Shown in pieces: positions 32,511 through 32,603 of a stretch of 32,603 nucleotides of DNA; the stretch's first letter is position 1, and each line of letters begins with the position of its first letter. The notes below the pieces were generated by a model. It ran no database searches, was not told where the DNA came from, and worked only from the letters and a program-made list of their open reading frames with translations. The position numbers and the translations under genes were made by a program. This stretch comes from Paramacrobiotus richtersi. Its lineage: Eukaryota; Tardigrada; Eutardigrada; Parachela; Macrobiotidae. The stretch spans positions 1-32,603 of the forward strand of contig JAQGAU010000264.1 in NCBI GenBank assembly GCA_034698045.1. Direction: 5' to 3'.

Positions 32511-32603
32511 TAGTTTTATTATTTTATTATTATTTTATTATTTTATTATTTTATTATTTTATTATTTTATTATTTTATTATTTTATTATTTTATTATTTT
32601 ATT
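32511..32603. repeat. Microsatellite (TTTTATTA)n
   Basis: An 8-bp unit TTTTATTA repeats with little variation to the end of the window, so the right edge is simple sequence and the array may continue. Confidence 0.95.

Overview
This looks like nuclear DNA from an animal, most likely an invertebrate. Coding sequence comes as short exons with GT/AG borders and matching phases. Introns are either very short (45, 61, 61, about 70, 77, 172 nt) or 2-3 kb long. There is a Tudor-SN-type (SND1-like) gene, an LDL-receptor class A repeat and much degraded transposon DNA. Nothing points to a bacterial operon, CRISPR array, tRNA or rRNA. I cannot place the species. A compact-intron ecdysozoan would fit, but that is inference.

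Layout. 1-5075: a tandem satellite of roughly 75-90 bp units that turns around head to head near 4541. It is interrupted by a small insertion with 132-bp direct repeats around a broken zinc-knuckle ORF. 5262-7296: a second, unrelated minisatellite (about 60-bp units) that changes orientation three times and lies between short inverted repeats. 7775-8838: a complete four-exon minus-strand gene (261 aa) of unknown function. 11510-18121: a seven-exon minus-strand SND1-like gene, read here as a 298-aa protein with only the first two SNase-like domains. Its long introns hold other material: a minus-strand three-exon gene end (12237-12924), a TTAA-flanked 412-bp element (13509-13920), a broken ORF, and a plus-strand membrane-protein-like gene fragment (15606-16020, perhaps ending at 17887). 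19324-20148: a Gag-like ORF resembling DIRS-type tyrosine-recombinase retroelements. 20440-21320: a third tandem array of about 105-110-bp units. 21562-25218: minus-strand exon fragments, including a 486-nt cysteine-containing exon split by a 1-kb palindromic element with 9-bp target duplications. 26146-29154: minus-strand exon pieces, including LDLa and EGF-like signatures. 29155-32603: no gene recognised, a 37-bp perfect duplication, and an 8-bp microsatellite at the edge.

The strongest results are the SND1-like gene (phases close through all seven exons), the four-exon gene at 7775-8838, and the transposon insertion at 22490-23515, whose removal in silico rejoins one open exon with correct phase. 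Many smaller exon calls rest only on splice borders and open frames and are marked low. No database search was possible. All family names come from motif recognition by eye.
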